A stretch of DNA of 6,463 nt from contig JAAZIO010000173.1 in the NCBI GenBank assembly GCA_012800805.1, positions 1 to 6,463 on the forward strand. Reading direction: 5' to 3'. Below, piece after piece: positions 6,152 to 6,463 of the stretch; positions within the stretch are counted from its first letter, which is position 1; each line of letters starts with the position of its first letter. This DNA comes from Clostridiales bacterium. Its GTDB lineage: Bacteria; Bacillota; Clostridia; Christensenellales; CAG-917. The notes below the pieces were generated by a model. The model searched no databases. It saw nothing but the letters and a program-made list of their open reading frames with translations, and was not told where the DNA came from. A program made the translations under genes and the position numbers.

Positions 6152-6463
6152 TTTTAATAAAACCTTCAAGCGTTTCCTTTATGGTATCTATAATTTTATC
6201 GTTTTCAACAGTTTTAACTTTTTGCCCTTTAACGAAAAGCACAGACTTTTCTTTACCGCCCGCAATTCCGAAATCCGCGTCCCTGCCCTCGCCGATTCCG
6301 TTAACCACGCAGCCCATGACGGCAATTTTTAAAGGTTTTTTAATGCCTCTTACAAGCTTTTCGGTTTGCTCGGCTATGCCCATGACATCAAACTCCGTCC
6401 TTGCGCAGGTGGGGCAAGCGATTACTTCCGCCATGTCATTTCTAAGTTTTAATGCGTTTAAAA
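6144..6463 (-). CDS. ispG: 4-hydroxy-3-methylbut-2-enyl diphosphate synthase (IspG/GcpE), C-terminal part
   Basis: IspG is the iron-sulphur enzyme of the methylerythritol phosphate pathway that converts the cyclic diphosphate MEcPP to HMBPP for isoprenoid synthesis. Only the last 106 codons are inside the window; the start lies beyond the right edge. The C-terminal cluster domain is unmistakable. CPTC supplies two cysteines, MGCVVNG the third, and the Glu of GIGEGRDAD the fourth ligand of the [4Fe-4S] cluster, at the expected spacing of seven residues after the third Cys. DFGIAGG follows. The usual NGPGE here reads NGIGE, a Pro to Ile change next to the ligand Glu. The TGA stop lies inside the start of the following exonuclease gene, so the two are probably cotranscribed and coupled. 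The full gene is likely about 350 codons by family comparison. Confidence 0.95.
   Translation of the reverse strand, partial: LNALKLRNDMAEVIACPTCARTEFDVMGIAEQTEKLVRGIKKPLKIAVMGCVVNGIGEGRDADFGIAGGKEKSVLFVKGQKVKTVENDKIIDTIKETLEGFIKNE

Noticed and set aside
1..6463. Mobile element, CRISPR array, defence island or tRNA/rRNA genes
   Set aside because: The window is almost fully covered by conserved core genes in conserved order. No repeats, transposase motifs or tRNA-like folds were seen in the one gap.

Overview
This window looks like chromosomal housekeeping DNA from a Gram-positive bacterium of the Bacillota, most probably a member of the Clostridia. The evidence is gene order and sequence. 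Every gene lies on the minus strand, and reading 3' to 5' along the plus strand the order is ispG, a polC-position gene, rimP, nusA, ylxR, ylxQ, infB. This is the standard Firmicute arrangement. NusA has the short Gram-positive form, ribosome binding sites are strong GGAGG-type, and GTG is used once as a start codon. The genus cannot be named from this sequence. An uncultured gut-type Clostridia lineage is a guess.

Layout in transcription order (right to left): the C-terminal 106 codons of ispG (isoprenoid synthesis) enter at the right edge. They overlap a 530-residue protein that sits exactly where polC normally lies. It keeps only a PolC-like N-terminal region, an OB fold and a DEDDh proofreading exonuclease. 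The PHP and polymerase domains are absent. A 139-base gap follows, from the stop of that gene to the rimP ATG. It holds a sigma-A-type promoter and then a strong intrinsic terminator hairpin just upstream of the rimP ribosome binding site. Next comes a tightly packed translation/transcription operon: rimP (30S maturation), nusA (elongation and termination factor), ylxR/rnpM (small RNA-binding protein, RNase P modulator in Bacillus), ylxQ (L7Ae-like RNA-binding protein) and infB (translation initiation factor IF2). infB is cut by the left edge after 772 codons.

The downstream genes work together in ribosome assembly, translation initiation and transcription elongation. The terminator in the rimP leader suggests the operon is attenuated, plausibly by its own product NusA. 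The most unusual item is the polymerase-less PolC-like exonuclease, with a possible sliding-clamp-binding peptide between its OB fold and exonuclease. I see no mobile element, CRISPR array, RNA gene or defence system. Apart from the 139-base gap, essentially all the DNA is coding.
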